Below are positions 25,217 to 32,867 of a stretch of 64,000 nt of DNA, piece by piece. The notes below the pieces were generated by a model. It saw only the letters and a program-made list of their open reading frames with translations. It was not told the DNA's origin and made no database searches. Origin of the DNA: SB11 sp943370295 (lineage in GTDB: Bacteria; Bacteroidota; Bacteroidia; UBA8524); contig CALRQL020000012.1 of assembly GCA_943370295.1 (NCBI GenBank), positions 1 through 64,000 on the forward strand. The letters are read 5' to 3'. The position numbers and the translations under genes are program-made. Numbering within the stretch: position 1 is the first letter of the stretch; every line of letters begins with the position of its first letter.

Positions 25217-25245
25217 AAGCCACCCCAACAGGTGGCTTTTTTGTT
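25217..25245 (+). terminator. Terminator after tRNA-Ser
   Basis: Perfect 8-base stem AAGCCACC/GGTGGCTT (25217-25224, 25231-25238) with a six-base loop, followed by a run of six T. About ten bases past the tRNA. Confidence 0.92.
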
Positions 25246-25427
25246 TTATTTGTCCCGTCCTAAAATAAGTCGGCAGAAAACACTTTACAAATGCCTACAC
25301 CATGCAAAATTGAACAGGTGTTTTACCAATCCGTCGCCGGATACAAAAAACCACATTGCGACAAAGGGTTATTCAACCTTGAAACAATCCATAAGAATTA
25401 TATGACTTAACTAATGGGGTAGCACTT

Positions 25428-25817
25428 TTAGAGCTTTACATCATTTTGCTTATTTATTCTATATTCCTCACCCCATTTCGCCATCGATAGCATTATTGGC
25501 GAAAGGGTCAATCCAAATTCTGTTAATGTGTATTCTACTCTTGGCGGAATTTCAGCATAGATTTTCCTGCTAATAATCCCATCATCTTCTAATTCGCGCA
25601 ACTGCTGGGTGAGCATTGATTGGGTTATTCCTTTTACGCTACGCCTCAGTTCTCCAAACCGTGCAGGGGAAGTTAGGTAAATAGCATTTATCAGAATTGG
25701 TTTCCATTTTCCACCCAAAACTTTCATTGTAGCCGTTACGGGACAGGAAATTTCATCGAAAACAAAATTCTTATCTTTTTTATATACTTGATTATCAATA
25801 TTAGTATTGTTTTTCAT
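25428..25817 (-). CDS. HxlR-family winged-helix transcriptional regulator
   Basis: A 129-residue regulator. The HxlR core is plain: CPVTATMKVLGGKWKPILINAIYL, then RFGELRRSVKGITQSMLTQQLRELEDDGIISRKIYAEIPPRVEYTLTEFG. The cysteine in the first block is the redox-sensing position of HypR/YodB-type members. Such regulators often sense electrophiles, quinones or hypochlorite and repress a divergent oxidoreductase gene, which fits the divergent SDR gene 78 bases away and the Ohr gene beyond it. A TGTACT/AGTACA inverted repeat in the shared gap is a candidate operator. Confidence 0.92.
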   Translation of the reverse strand: MKNNTNIDNQVYKKDKNFVFDEISCPVTATMKVLGGKWKPILINAIYLTSPARFGELRRSVKGITQSMLTQQLRELEDDGIISRKIYAEIPPRVEYTLTEFGLTLSPIMLSMAKWGEEYRINKQNDVKL

Positions 25818-25833
25818 ACTTACTAATTTTATA

Positions 25834-25879
25834 TGTACTACTTTTTTAAATTGTTTTAACTCTCAATCTTTGAAGTACA
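25834..25879. promoter_or_regulatory. Candidate HxlR operator between divergent genes
   Basis: The gap between the HxlR and SDR start codons holds TGTACT (25834-25839) and AGTACA (25874-25879), a perfect 6-base inverted repeat 34 bases apart. HxlR-family sites often contain GTAC-like half sites. The wide spacing makes this tentative; it could be two separate half sites. Confidence 0.35.
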
Positions 25880-25895
25880 AATTTTAATAAAACTA

Positions 25896-26795
25896 ATGAA
25901 TGCGCCAAATAAAATCATTTTAATCACTGGAGCAAGCACAGGCTTTGGCAACCTCACAGCTAAACTACTTGCCGAGAACGGCCATACAGTATATGCTACT
26001 ATGCGGGATACCAATGGCAAAAACAAGACCCATAAAAACGCACTGAGTGATTGGGCAAAATCACATCATAAGAACCTTCGGGTGATAGAGCTTGATGTAA
26101 CCGAAGACAGAAGTTTAGAAGATGCCAAGGCACTTATTTTATCAGAAACGAGCGGAAGAATTGATGTTATTATTAACAATGCCGGAGTATATGGAGGTGG
26201 AATTCAGGAGGCTTTCACAGTAAACGACCACAAAGCACTTTTTGAAGTCAATGTTTTTGGAACAGTAAGGGTAAACAATGCCTTTTTGCCTACACTTCGC
26301 AAACAAGGGAGCGGTTTGATTATCCAAACATCCAGTATTTTGGGTAGAATCGTTATCCCTTTTGGCGGCGTGTACGATGCTACAAAATGGGCGGTGGAAG
26401 CACTAAGCGAAAACTTGGCTTATGAGTTAAAACCTTTGGGAATTGATGTTGCAATTGTAGAGCCGGGGGTTTTTCCTACTGAGTTATTTCAAAAATTTTA
26501 TTTTCCGAGTAACCCCGGAGTGGCAACCGAATACGATAAATCAGTCGAGCTTTACAATACATCCTTACAAACAATTCCGGCGTTGATGGCCGATTCAAAT
26601 TTCCCTAACAAGCCCGAACACGTCGCAAAAGCAATTGTAAAGTTGGTAGAAGTGCCCAATGGCACACGCCCATTGAGAACGGTGGTAGATAAAATGATGG
26701 GTGGTGTTGCCGAAATAATTAATGAAACAGGTAAACAAGTGCAAGCAGGCGTGCTTCAAAATTTTGGATTTAGTGAGTTAAATATTAACAACTAA
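25896..26795 (+). CDS. Short-chain dehydrogenase/reductase
   Basis: A 299-residue classical-type SDR. NAD(P)-binding TGASTGFG sits at residues about 8-15; NNAG follows near 92; the catalytic set is Ser in QTSSILG and YDATK (Tyr-x3-Lys) near 160. The remainder (VEPGVFPTELF) is typical. The substrate is unknown; divergence from an HxlR regulator suggests induction by reactive electrophiles. The ATG at 25896 gives the usual short lead to the Rossmann motif. Confidence 0.9.
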   Translation: MNAPNKIILITGASTGFGNLTAKLLAENGHTVYATMRDTNGKNKTHKNALSDWAKSHHKNLRVIELDVTEDRSLEDAKALILSETSGRIDVIINNAGVYGGGIQEAFTVNDHKALFEVNVFGTVRVNNAFLPTLRKQGSGLIIQTSSILGRIVIPFGGVYDATKWAVEALSENLAYELKPLGIDVAIVEPGVFPTELFQKFYFPSNPGVATEYDKSVELYNTSLQTIPALMADSNFPNKPEHVAKAIVKLVEVPNGTRPLRTVVDKMMGGVAEIINETGKQVQAGVLQNFGFSELNINN

Positions 26796-26799
26796 AATA

Positions 26800-26912
26800 A
26801 TGGAAAATATAAAAACCATAGTATTTGCAGGAGATGTAACGATTATCAGTTACGAGCTATCAAAGTAAAAGTAAAAGTAGATGTTGGCTCAGTTCAGAAA
26901 TTGGAGAGTTAA
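26800..26912 (+). pseudogene. Possible decayed small gene between SDR and ohr
   Basis: An ATG at 26800 opens a 22-codon frame (MENIKTIVFAGDVTIISY...) that stops at 26866-26868. The next frame reads on as AIKVKVKVDVGSVQKLES and stops at 26910-26912. Joined by one frameshift they would make a short protein-like sequence. No family is recognised, and chance is possible. The spacing to the SDR stop (four bases) fits an old operon gene. Confidence 0.25.
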
Positions 26913-26968
26913 TGTTCAACTCTCAAAATTTAGAAGTTTATAATCTCTAATTAAAACCATATAACATA

Positions 26969-27397
26969 ATGACCACTATTGAAAAATTGTACACAGCCTC
27001 GGCAACTGCCAGCGGCGGTAGAGATGGACATGTAAGCTCCTCTGACAATGTGCTTGACTTGGAATTACGGATACCTAAAGAATTTGGAGGAAAAGGGGGG
27101 AGCTATACTAACCCTGAGCAACTATTTGCAGCCGGTTACTCGGCCTGTTTCGATGGAGCATTGAATGTGGTAATCAGTAATGCTAAAGTTAAAACCGGTA
27201 CTACTAAAGTACATTCACACGTAAGCATCGGTAAAACGCCAAATGGCGGTTTTGGCCTTGCAGTGCGCTTGGAAGTAGAGGTACCGGGTGTTGAGCATAC
27301 CTTGGCGCAAGACCTCATAGAAAAGGCGCATCAGATATGCCCCTATTCTAATGCTACCCGCGGAAATATACCCGTAGAAGTAGTATTAGCAAAATAG
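26969..27397 (+). CDS. Organic hydroperoxide resistance protein, Ohr/OsmC family
   Basis: A 142-residue OsmC-fold peroxidase. The two active-site cysteines are in GYSACFDGAL (about residue 59) and HQICPYSNATRGN (about 125), the Ohr pattern. The start MTTIEKLYTASATASGGRDGHVSSSD is the usual Ohr N-terminus. It reduces organic hydroperoxides using thiols such as lipoyl proteins. Its place beside an HxlR regulator and an SDR makes this a small redox-stress locus. Confidence 0.93.
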   Translation: MTTIEKLYTASATASGGRDGHVSSSDNVLDLELRIPKEFGGKGGSYTNPEQLFAAGYSACFDGALNVVISNAKVKTGTTKVHSHVSIGKTPNGGFGLAVRLEVEVPGVEHTLAQDLIEKAHQICPYSNATRGNIPVEVVLAK

Positions 27398-27464
27398 TCC
27401 TATAAACACGGTTAGGTGGCTTAAGTCATTGAAAACCTGTTAGCAACACAGGCAGCAGAGGTAC

Positions 27465-27500
27465 TGCTGCACATAGTAGTTTACCGGATTATGTGCAGCA
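27465..27500. repeat. Perfect 11-base inverted repeat
   Basis: TGCTGCACATA (27465-27475) and TATGTGCAGCA (27490-27500) are exact reverse complements 14 bases apart, in the gap between ohr and the VOC gene. No T run follows, so it is not a standard terminator. Confidence 0.6.
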
Positions 27501-27607
27501 CTACTGAGATGCTCAACAGGGTACAACAGGTAAAACTGTGCGAATTCCTTAACAACAAGAATAAAACAATAAACTTTAATAAGCACCCAAATAAATTTTT
27601 AACAAAC

Positions 27608-27982
27608 ATGGTAAGTACTCTAAATTGGTTTGAAATCCCGGCAACAGATTTCGCTAGAGCAAAGGCATTTTATGCTACAGTTTTAAATGCTCAAATTCAA
27701 GAAGACCCTAATCCTAATATGCAATATGCATATTTGCCGTCTGATCCGGAAAAAGGCGCCTTTGGCGGAGCTATTGCCAGCGGTGAAAACTTTGTTCCTT
27801 CAACAACAGGAACAACAGTTTACTTAGATGGCGGAAATGACCTTTCAGTTCCCTTAGGCAGGGTAGAAAGTGCCGGTGGAACAGTTATTCTGCCGAAAAC
27901 TAATATTGGTGAGGGAAGGGGCTTTATTGCACTTTTTATCGACACAGAAGGAAACAAGGTAGGGTTCCATTCAATAGGTTAA
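27608..27982 (+). CDS. VOC-family (glyoxalase/bleomycin resistance-like) protein
   Basis: A 124-residue single-domain VOC protein: MVSTLNWFEIPATDFARAKAFYATVLNAQI at the N-terminus and AGGTVILPKTNIGEGRGFIALFIDTEGNKVGFHS at the end, the two paired beta-alpha-beta-beta-beta units. Members bind metal and act on small molecules; this subgroup has no defined substrate. I use the ATG at 27608. An earlier in-frame ATG at 27491 would add an implausible N-terminus that runs through an inverted repeat. Confidence 0.82.
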   Translation: MVSTLNWFEIPATDFARAKAFYATVLNAQIQEDPNPNMQYAYLPSDPEKGAFGGAIASGENFVPSTTGTTVYLDGGNDLSVPLGRVESAGGTVILPKTNIGEGRGFIALFIDTEGNKVGFHSIG

Positions 27983-28011
27983 TACTGAGTTTTCTCACAT
28001 CTTTCTAAAGT

Positions 28012-28046
28012 AGCTGATAGAAGTATTATTAATATTTCTGTCAGCT
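28012..28046 (+). other. Hairpin after the VOC gene
   Basis: AGCTGATAGAA (28012-28022) and TTCTGTCAGCT (28036-28046) form an 11-base stem with one T-G pair and a 13-base loop, 29 bases past the stop. Without a T run it is at best a weak terminator. The 219-base gap to the next start (28202) otherwise shows no gene. Confidence 0.4.
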
Positions 28047-28201
28047 TTCTGCTGTTTATATTTGTATTTACTCCCTTATCAGGGTTTATGCACCATACCA
28101 ACTGGTATTGGTTGGGATAAGAATGCCTGGATGCTTATTTACCATCACTATCTGTTAAATTAAATCTATCATTAATACTATAAATGAGTATTTTTCCGGT
28201 T

Positions 28202-28564
28202 ATGAATATCGAGATACAAACCGTTAATGGTAAAGAAATAGCTCTAATAAACGCAGAGGGGGTTGTAATATCCAATGCACAGGACGCGTTAGAGATAATA
28301 GCTAATTGCAACTATCAGGGCGCAGAAAACATTATCGTTCAAGAGCAGCATTTAGACAAAACGTTTTTCGACCTTAAAACAGGGCTAGCGGGTGATATAC
28401 TTCAAAAGTTTTCTAACTACCGATCAAAACTGGCTATTGTCGGTGATTTCTCTCAATACGAAAGCAAGAGCCTTCGTGATTTTATATACGAAAGCAACAA
28501 AGCAGGACGTATTAACTTTGTAGCTACAATGCAAGAGGCCACCGATAAGTTGTTGGGAAGGTGA
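28202..28564 (+). CDS. DUF4180 protein
   Basis: A 120-residue protein matching DUF4180: IALINAEGVVISNAQDALEIIANCNYQGAENIIVQEQHLDKTFFDLKTGLAGDILQKFSNYRSKLAIVGDF, ending with SKSLRDFIYESNKAGRINFVATMQEATDKL. The family is cytosolic and of unknown function; the pattern resembles STAS-like or DUF-type alpha/beta folds that respond to stress, but this is not shown. I prefer the ATG at 28202 to one six codons upstream. Confidence 0.8.
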   Translation: MNIEIQTVNGKEIALINAEGVVISNAQDALEIIANCNYQGAENIIVQEQHLDKTFFDLKTGLAGDILQKFSNYRSKLAIVGDFSQYESKSLRDFIYESNKAGRINFVATMQEATDKLLGR

Positions 28565-28602
28565 TAATAGCATCGCTAACATATTAAAAGTGTTTAATGG
28601 CT

Positions 28603-29052
28603 ATGAAAGGGTTTGTAATAATATCTGTTTATCTTTTTTTAACTGCTTGTGGTAATAAGTCGCAAGGAGTATTAGAGCAGGAAGTAGTTAAACATATAGA
28701 AAGGCAATGTTTAACCGAAAAATATTGTTCGTTTGAGTTATCAGAGGTAACTCCTTTTGAATGGAATAAACTGTATGCTTTTAAAGAAACTGCTCAGTTG
28801 GATGAAATAGAAAAAGTCATAGGGACGAAGTATCCATATTTTACGGATGTTGCAAAGAGATTAGTTTTTATAGATGAAAAAAACAATATAGTGTATCATG
28901 AGGATGTTTTCCCTAACGTTGAAAAAATAGAGTACAGACAAATAGTTTTTGATATACCTGATAGCATTAACTATAGATCATTTGATAAAAAGCCATTTAA
29001 TGTTGTTATGAGACCACTTGAAGCAGGGTATTACTATGTATTAACTCAATGA
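28603..29052 (+). CDS. Small putative lipoprotein, unknown
   Basis: A 149-residue protein with a lipoprotein signal (MKGFVIISVYLFLTAC, Cys at about residue 16). The mature part contains EKYCSFELSEVTPFEWNKLYAFKETA, and FVDEKN-like and YYVLTQ segments, reminiscent of small Bacteroidota lipoproteins with no assigned family. Codon use is A+T rich compared with the core genes. Two ATGs, at 28597 and 28603, are possible; the second gives the neater signal peptide. Confidence 0.6.
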   Translation: MKGFVIISVYLFLTACGNKSQGVLEQEVVKHIERQCLTEKYCSFELSEVTPFEWNKLYAFKETAQLDEIEKVIGTKYPYFTDVAKRLVFIDEKNNIVYHEDVFPNVEKIEYRQIVFDIPDSINYRSFDKKPFNVVMRPLEAGYYYVLTQ

Positions 29053-29117
29053 GTTGACTTCTTGTTGGACCTTCAATATGGTAGTTATACAATATGTATT
29101 AGTACTTGCTTAGTACA

Positions 29118-29125
29118 TAAGTTTG
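29118..29125 (+). promoter_or_regulatory. Putative -7 element, five bases from a start codon
   Basis: TAAGTTTG, a TAnnTTTG match, ends five bases before the ATG at 29131, predicting a nearly leaderless transcript. No -33 element at standard spacing is visible. Confidence 0.3.
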
Positions 29126-29130
29126 AAAAC

Positions 29131-29559
29131 ATGAGTAAGAAAAATGTATTCCTTGTCTCATTTCTAATTATAGGTTTTTCAATGTATGCCCAAAAACCGA
29201 TCGATAAGTTTATTAGATGCTTAGAGATTGTATCAAATGATACCTCATTATTAGATAAGCAATTAATTAAAATAGGTGTTGAAAATGATAGTGTTGAGTT
29301 GGTTAATAAATCAACGATGAAAGCTATTCAGCGTAAATTTCGTTTAATGTTTAAAAACGAAATTTTTTTCAACGGTGTTGAAGATGCATATTTTATCAAA
29401 AAATTTTCTACTAACTCTGATTCTGCTGAGTTAATACTTAGGAGACAGATATATAATGAGAGTAATAAGGGGAATTACTTCAAGGAAATCATTATTAAAG
29501 CCAACTTTATTTCAAACAATGCTAAAGTTGAAGAGAACATTGTGTTAGAAGAGGATTAA
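29131..29559 (+). CDS. Small exported protein, unknown
   Basis: A 142-residue protein with a signal peptide (KNVFLVSFLIIGFSMYAQ; a type I cleavage site after Ala-Gln is likely). The mature part is short, charged and rich in N, S and K (FIRCLEIVSNDTSLLDKQLIKIGVENDSVELVNK). No family is recognised. A+T-rich composition and small size match the neighbouring unknown genes, suggesting recently acquired or fast-evolving material. I choose the ATG at 29131, directly before the signal peptide. Confidence 0.6.
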   Translation: MSKKNVFLVSFLIIGFSMYAQKPIDKFIRCLEIVSNDTSLLDKQLIKIGVENDSVELVNKSTMKAIQRKFRLMFKNEIFFNGVEDAYFIKKFSTNSDSAELILRRQIYNESNKGNYFKEIIIKANFISNNAKVEENIVLEED

Positions 29560-29598
29560 TTAAAAAGCGGTCTGGCATTAAAACGAAGGAACAATAAA

Positions 29599-29856
29599 AT
29601 GGAAAGGAGTATAAAATCTTTCTTTACTGATACAGGTATTACCCTTGCAGTTGTTGTTTTAATAGCAATTATTATATACTTGCTTGATACATATCACGCG
29701 GCTTTCTACGTATTTACGGTAGTTGCTTATATACTGCTAATAATACTTATTCGATTTGTAAAAAACTTTGTGCTTGAGGTTAGATCAAAAGCATCCTTTT
29801 ATATTGAACTAATTGTATACATAGGCATATTGCTCATATATTTTCCAAAATGGTAA
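29599..29856 (+). CDS. Small membrane protein, unknown
   Basis: An 85-residue protein with three hydrophobic segments (GITLAVVVLIAIIIYLL, AFYVFTVVAYILLIILI and FYIELIVYIGILLIYF), so probably an inner-membrane protein with three helices. GGA repeats upstream of the ATG (GAAGGAACAAT) may act in initiation. No family or function is recognised. Confidence 0.55.
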   Translation: MERSIKSFFTDTGITLAVVVLIAIIIYLLDTYHAAFYVFTVVAYILLIILIRFVKNFVLEVRSKASFYIELIVYIGILLIYFPKW

Positions 29857-29943
29857 AACATTTCGTCGGCCTTGTTGTAGAGTTGTTTGTTTAAATGAAT
29901 TTATTCGTCTTAAGCCTACTTTGTGAATAGTTAAAGTATAAGA

Positions 29944-30552
29944 ATGAACTTGTTTACTGATATAAATGCCGAAATAGAGAACCTGCTACCCAAAGACGGG
30001 GAGGTGAACTACTATGGTAAAGTAATGCCTTTGCCACAGGCAAACGAGTTTTTTGATTACTTATTTGAAAATGTTGAGTGGCGAAACGATGAGGCGGTGA
30101 TATACGGCAAACACATTGTTACCAAACGCAAAGTGGCATGGTACGGTGATAAAGAATACGAATACAGCTACTCAAATACTACTAAGCTGGCATTGCCTTG
30201 GACACCCGAATTGTTAGCCTTAAAAGCCTTGGCAGAGGATAAAACAGGCGAAACCTATAACTCTTGCCTGCTCAATTTATACCATAACGGACAAGAAGGT
30301 ATGGCCTGGCACAGCGATGCCGAAAAAGACTTGAAACGGAACGGAGCCATAGCCTCATTAAGTTTTGGTGCTGAGCGTAAGTTTTCATTCAAACATAAAC
30401 ATACTAAAGAAACGGTTTCAGTACTTTTAGAACATGGCAGTTTGCTGGTGATGAAAGGTACCACACAAACCCACTGGCTGCACCGACTTCCGCCCACAAC
30501 AACCGTTCAAAAGCCCCGCGTCAATCTAACTTTTAGGACAATAGTTGAGTAG
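29944..30552 (+). CDS. AlkB-like 2-oxoglutarate/Fe(II) dioxygenase
   Basis: A 202-residue AlkB-family protein. The iron ligands are visible as the HxD in MAWHSDAEKD and a later His (probably THWLHRL); the 2-oxoglutarate arginine is in PRVNLTFR at the C-terminus. The NLYHNGQEGMAWHSD block and IASLSFGAERKFSFKHK match the ALKBH2/3-like group, which removes alkyl groups from DNA or RNA bases. It would act in cytosolic repair of alkylation damage. It is a lone gene. Confidence 0.9.
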   Translation: MNLFTDINAEIENLLPKDGEVNYYGKVMPLPQANEFFDYLFENVEWRNDEAVIYGKHIVTKRKVAWYGDKEYEYSYSNTTKLALPWTPELLALKALAEDKTGETYNSCLLNLYHNGQEGMAWHSDAEKDLKRNGAIASLSFGAERKFSFKHKHTKETVSVLLEHGSLLVMKGTTQTHWLHRLPPTTTVQKPRVNLTFRTIVE

Positions 30553-30619
30553 GAGTATTCTGCCGAATTGTAACTCGCTTTGATAAGCAAACAAACGACA
30601 AGCTAACAGGTTGTATAAA

Positions 30620-31369
30620 TTATAGCTTAGTACCGCTAAGTAAAGCTGCTTCGTCAATCAACCCCTTGTGGCTCCATACCAGTTTCCCTTTGTGGTATAG
30701 TTCAAGCACCGGTATTTCGCTAATTCCTTTTTGTTGCAGCAATTCAGGGTTTTCATCGGCATCCACTTTCAAAAGGGTAAGTTTATCTTTTTTGTCGGTA
30801 GCTACTTTATCCAGCATGGGAGCCATTTGCAAGCAAGGCTTGCACCATTTGGCATGGTAATCAACCAACACATAGTTTTCTGTGGTTACGCGTTTATTAA
30901 ACTCTTCTTGAGTCATGCCTTGCTTTTTAGGAGCAGCATTGCCTGTTTCAAGATTTTTTCCGGCAGCCTGCCATTTTAAAATACCGCCGTTTAATTCATA
31001 AATAGTGGCAAACCCTTGTGAGCGCATGTAATCCGCAGCACTTTCGCTTCGGCTGCCGGCCAAGCAATACACAAAAACGGGCTTGGTTTTATCAAGTGCG
31101 CCTACCGCTTGCTCAAAATCGTCACCGTTTACATTTATGTTTACAGCGTTAGTAATGTGTCCTCCGGTATATTCTTCGGGGGTTCTCACATCAATCAGTT
31201 GAGCGCCGGCAGTTTGTGCAAGTAGTTTTTCAAACTCATCGGCACCAACCGTACCGCCCTTGGCTGTTGTTGTGCTGTCTTTTTGATTTGTATTTTGGCA
31301 CGATGCGGCACTAATACTAATTAAAAGCACTGCCACAAACGCCAAAGGATTAAAAATAGTTTTATACAT
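30620..31369 (-). CDS. Lipoprotein with fused rhodanese and thioredoxin domains
   Basis: A 249-residue exported protein. The signal sequence ends in a lipobox (ISAASC), so it is probably a lipoprotein on the periplasmic side. Residues about 42-135 form a rhodanese domain with active-site loop CLAGSRS; residues about 150-249 form a thioredoxin domain with the redox motif WCKPC. The rhodanese could take up sulfane sulfur as a persulfide and the thioredoxin half could reduce it. It is the last gene of a minus-strand sulfur-transfer cluster and lies 11 bases after a second thioredoxin gene. Confidence 0.9.
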   Translation of the reverse strand: MYKTIFNPLAFVAVLLISISAASCQNTNQKDSTTTAKGGTVGADEFEKLLAQTAGAQLIDVRTPEEYTGGHITNAVNINVNGDDFEQAVGALDKTKPVFVYCLAGSRSESAADYMRSQGFATIYELNGGILKWQAAGKNLETGNAAPKKQGMTQEEFNKRVTTENYVLVDYHAKWCKPCLQMAPMLDKVATDKKDKLTLLKVDADENPELLQQKGISEIPVLELYHKGKLVWSHKGLIDEAALLSGTKL

Positions 31370-31380
31370 ACACAGTAAAT

Positions 31381-31677
31381 TTAAGCGTTTTGTTCAATAA
31401 TTTGCTTTAAGTAGGCGGCAGGCACTACCCCTGATTGCCTCCATTTTACTTCCCCTTTTTTAAACAAAATAAGAGTTGGCACACTTTGCACCCTATACGC
31501 CATGGCCGCATCAGGGGTTTTGTCAACATCTACTTTAATAATTGATGCTTTTTCGCCAATTCCCTGCGCCACTTCGTGCAATATTGGAGCCATCATTTTA
31601 CAGGGGCCGCACCATTCGGCTGAAAAATCAACCAACGCGGGTTTATCGTCATTAATTATATCATTAAACGTTCTCAT
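31381..31677 (-). CDS. Thioredoxin
   Basis: A 98-residue thioredoxin with the classic WCGPCK motif at about residue 22, followed by the cis-proline in SVPTLILFKKGE. There is no signal peptide, so it is cytosolic. Its place between a small membrane protein gene (seven bases upstream) and a rhodanese-thioredoxin fusion suggests it reduces persulfides or disulfides made by the neighbouring rhodaneses rather than serving as the main housekeeping thioredoxin. Confidence 0.92.
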   Translation of the reverse strand: MRTFNDIINDDKPALVDFSAEWCGPCKMMAPILHEVAQGIGEKASIIKVDVDKTPDAAMAYRVQSVPTLILFKKGEVKWRQSGVVPAAYLKQIIEQNA

Positions 31678-31684
31678 AAAGGGT

Positions 31685-31945
31685 TTATTTAATTTCTTCG
31701 TAAGAGGTCTCTTTTGGGTTCCCTTTAGTATTTATGTCCTCTTTATACCTTGGCACGCCGCAACCGTTAGCTCCGCAGCATCCTGCGTTTAGCAAGCCTT
31801 GCAGTATAAAAAGCCCGCCAAAAATGCTAAGCATAATGTTGGCTGCTTGTATGCCCTGTATTACTACTACAATGCCTAATACCAGCCTTATAATACGTGC
31901 AAAGCCCCATTGACTCAGCACTTGTGATTTTATGTAGTTAAGCAT
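31685..31945 (-). CDS. Small membrane protein, DUF2892-like (YgaP membrane-domain type)
   Basis: An 86-residue protein with two hydrophobic helices (IRLVLGIVVVIQGIQAANIMLSIFGGLFILQGLLNAGCC) followed by a Cys-rich GCCGANGCG stretch and a charged tail. The two-helix fold with RLVLG and FGxLFLxQG matches the DUF2892-like transmembrane domain that in YgaP is fused to a rhodanese. Here it is separate but lies between rhodanese and thioredoxin genes. The cysteines at the helix end could carry sulfur across or at the membrane; that is inference. Confidence 0.75.
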   Translation of the reverse strand: MLNYIKSQVLSQWGFARIIRLVLGIVVVIQGIQAANIMLSIFGGLFILQGLLNAGCCGANGCGVPRYKEDINTKGNPKETSYEEIK

Positions 31946-31948
31946 GAG

Positions 31949-32266
31949 CTATTTTGTAAATTGGTTTACATTGACCCAGCTGCCGCCATTGTGCACATTG
32001 GTATAACCGGCACTCTTTAGAATACCTTTGGCCGATGCACTACGCATACCCGATGCGCAACAGGTGATAATGGCTTGGTCGTTGCCTTTAAATTTCTTAA
32101 GATTATTACGTAGCTGGTCTAAGGGGATGTTTATCGAGCCTTTAACGTGGCCGCTTGCGTATTCGCCTTTAGTGCGCACATCTACTATCACAGCACCGTT
32201 ATCAATCAATTCTCCCAAATTTACTTTAGGGCCAATTCCAAAAATATTTTTTATCAGTTGTATCAT
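31949..32266 (-). CDS. Single-domain rhodanese
   Basis: A 105-residue cytosolic rhodanese. VIVDVRTKGEYASGHVKGSINIPLDQL is the family start and ITCCASGMRSASAKGIL holds the active-site loop; the cysteine of CASGMRS would carry the persulfide, with a second Cys just before it. It is a paralogue of the 32349-32630 gene and lies between that gene and a DUF2892-like membrane gene (three bases downstream). Confidence 0.92.
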   Translation of the reverse strand: MIQLIKNIFGIGPKVNLGELIDNGAVIVDVRTKGEYASGHVKGSINIPLDQLRNNLKKFKGNDQAIITCCASGMRSASAKGILKSAGYTNVHNGGSWVNVNQFTK

Positions 32267-32304
32267 TTTATCGGGTTATTTTTCTGTTTTCTTTGATTGT
32301 TAGA

Positions 32305-32331
32305 TGCCCGCCAGTGTGGTGGAGGCGGGCA
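32305..32331 (-). other. Perfect hairpin inside the sulfur-transfer cluster
   Basis: TGCCCGCC (32305-32312) and GGCGGGCA (32324-32331) form an 8-base G+C stem with an 11-base loop, in the gap between two rhodanese genes. On the minus strand no T run follows, so it may be an RNA-processing or mRNA-stability element rather than a terminator. Confidence 0.55.
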
Positions 32332-32348
32332 CAACTAAATTGAGGAGT

Positions 32349-32630
32349 TTACAGCTTGCTGATTACATAATTAACATCAAGCCACGAGCCGCCGTTGATG
32401 CACTCAATACCGTTTTGTTTTAAAAACATAGTGGCTTGTCCGCTTCGGTTGCCCGATGCACAACAAAGCACAATGTTCTGCATGTTTTTAAATTCATCCA
32501 AACGATTGGGAATTTCGTTTAAAGGAATATTGATGCTACCGGCAACACTGCCACTCATAAACTCTGCGGGTGTGCGCACGTCTACTATCGTGGTCTCGCC
32601 GGCTTTGATTTTAGAAATCACGTTTTCCAT
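32349..32630 (-). CDS. Single-domain rhodanese
   Basis: A 93-residue cytosolic rhodanese: TTIVDVRTPAEFMSGSVAGSINIPLNEI and the active-site loop CCASGNRSGQA, with Cys of CASGNRS as the persulfide carrier and the same extra Cys just before it as its paralogue at 31949-32266. The C-terminus GGSWLDVNYVISKL also matches that paralogue (GGSWVNVNQF). It lies between the DUF6132 membrane gene and a hairpin. Confidence 0.92.
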   Translation of the reverse strand: MENVISKIKAGETTIVDVRTPAEFMSGSVAGSINIPLNEIPNRLDEFKNMQNIVLCCASGNRSGQATMFLKQNGIECINGGSWLDVNYVISKL

Positions 32631-32656
32631 GTTATTTCAGATTTATTAATAAGTAT

Positions 32657-32866
32657 TTATGAATTCTTTTCAGGTTCCTTTTTGAAGCTGCTGAATAGTA
32701 GCCAACCCACTAATGCGCCGTAAACGGTGCTATTAAAAGGGGTTGATGTAATGGTACAAGTGCCGGTAGCACAGCCAATTTGGTTCCAATAAAGCCAACC
32801 GGCACTTGCGCCCAATACCAACCTGGCTAACGATACTTTGTTGCGGATTAAAAATCGCTGTATCAT
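32657..32866 (-). CDS. DUF6132 small membrane protein
   Basis: A 69-residue protein with two hydrophobic segments (LARLVLGASAGWLYW and YGALVGWLLFSSF) and a conserved middle GCATGTCTITSTPFNSTVYG. This matches DUF6132, a family common in Bacteroidota, often beside rhodanese or sulfur-transport genes. The two cysteines in CATGTC resemble a sulfur- or metal-handling site at the membrane. I use the ATG at 32866, one base after the MBL-rhodanese gene; a TTG 14 codons upstream would overlap that gene. Confidence 0.8.
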   Translation of the reverse strand: MIQRFLIRNKVSLARLVLGASAGWLYWNQIGCATGTCTITSTPFNSTVYGALVGWLLFSSFKKEPEKNS

Positions 32867-32867
32867 T

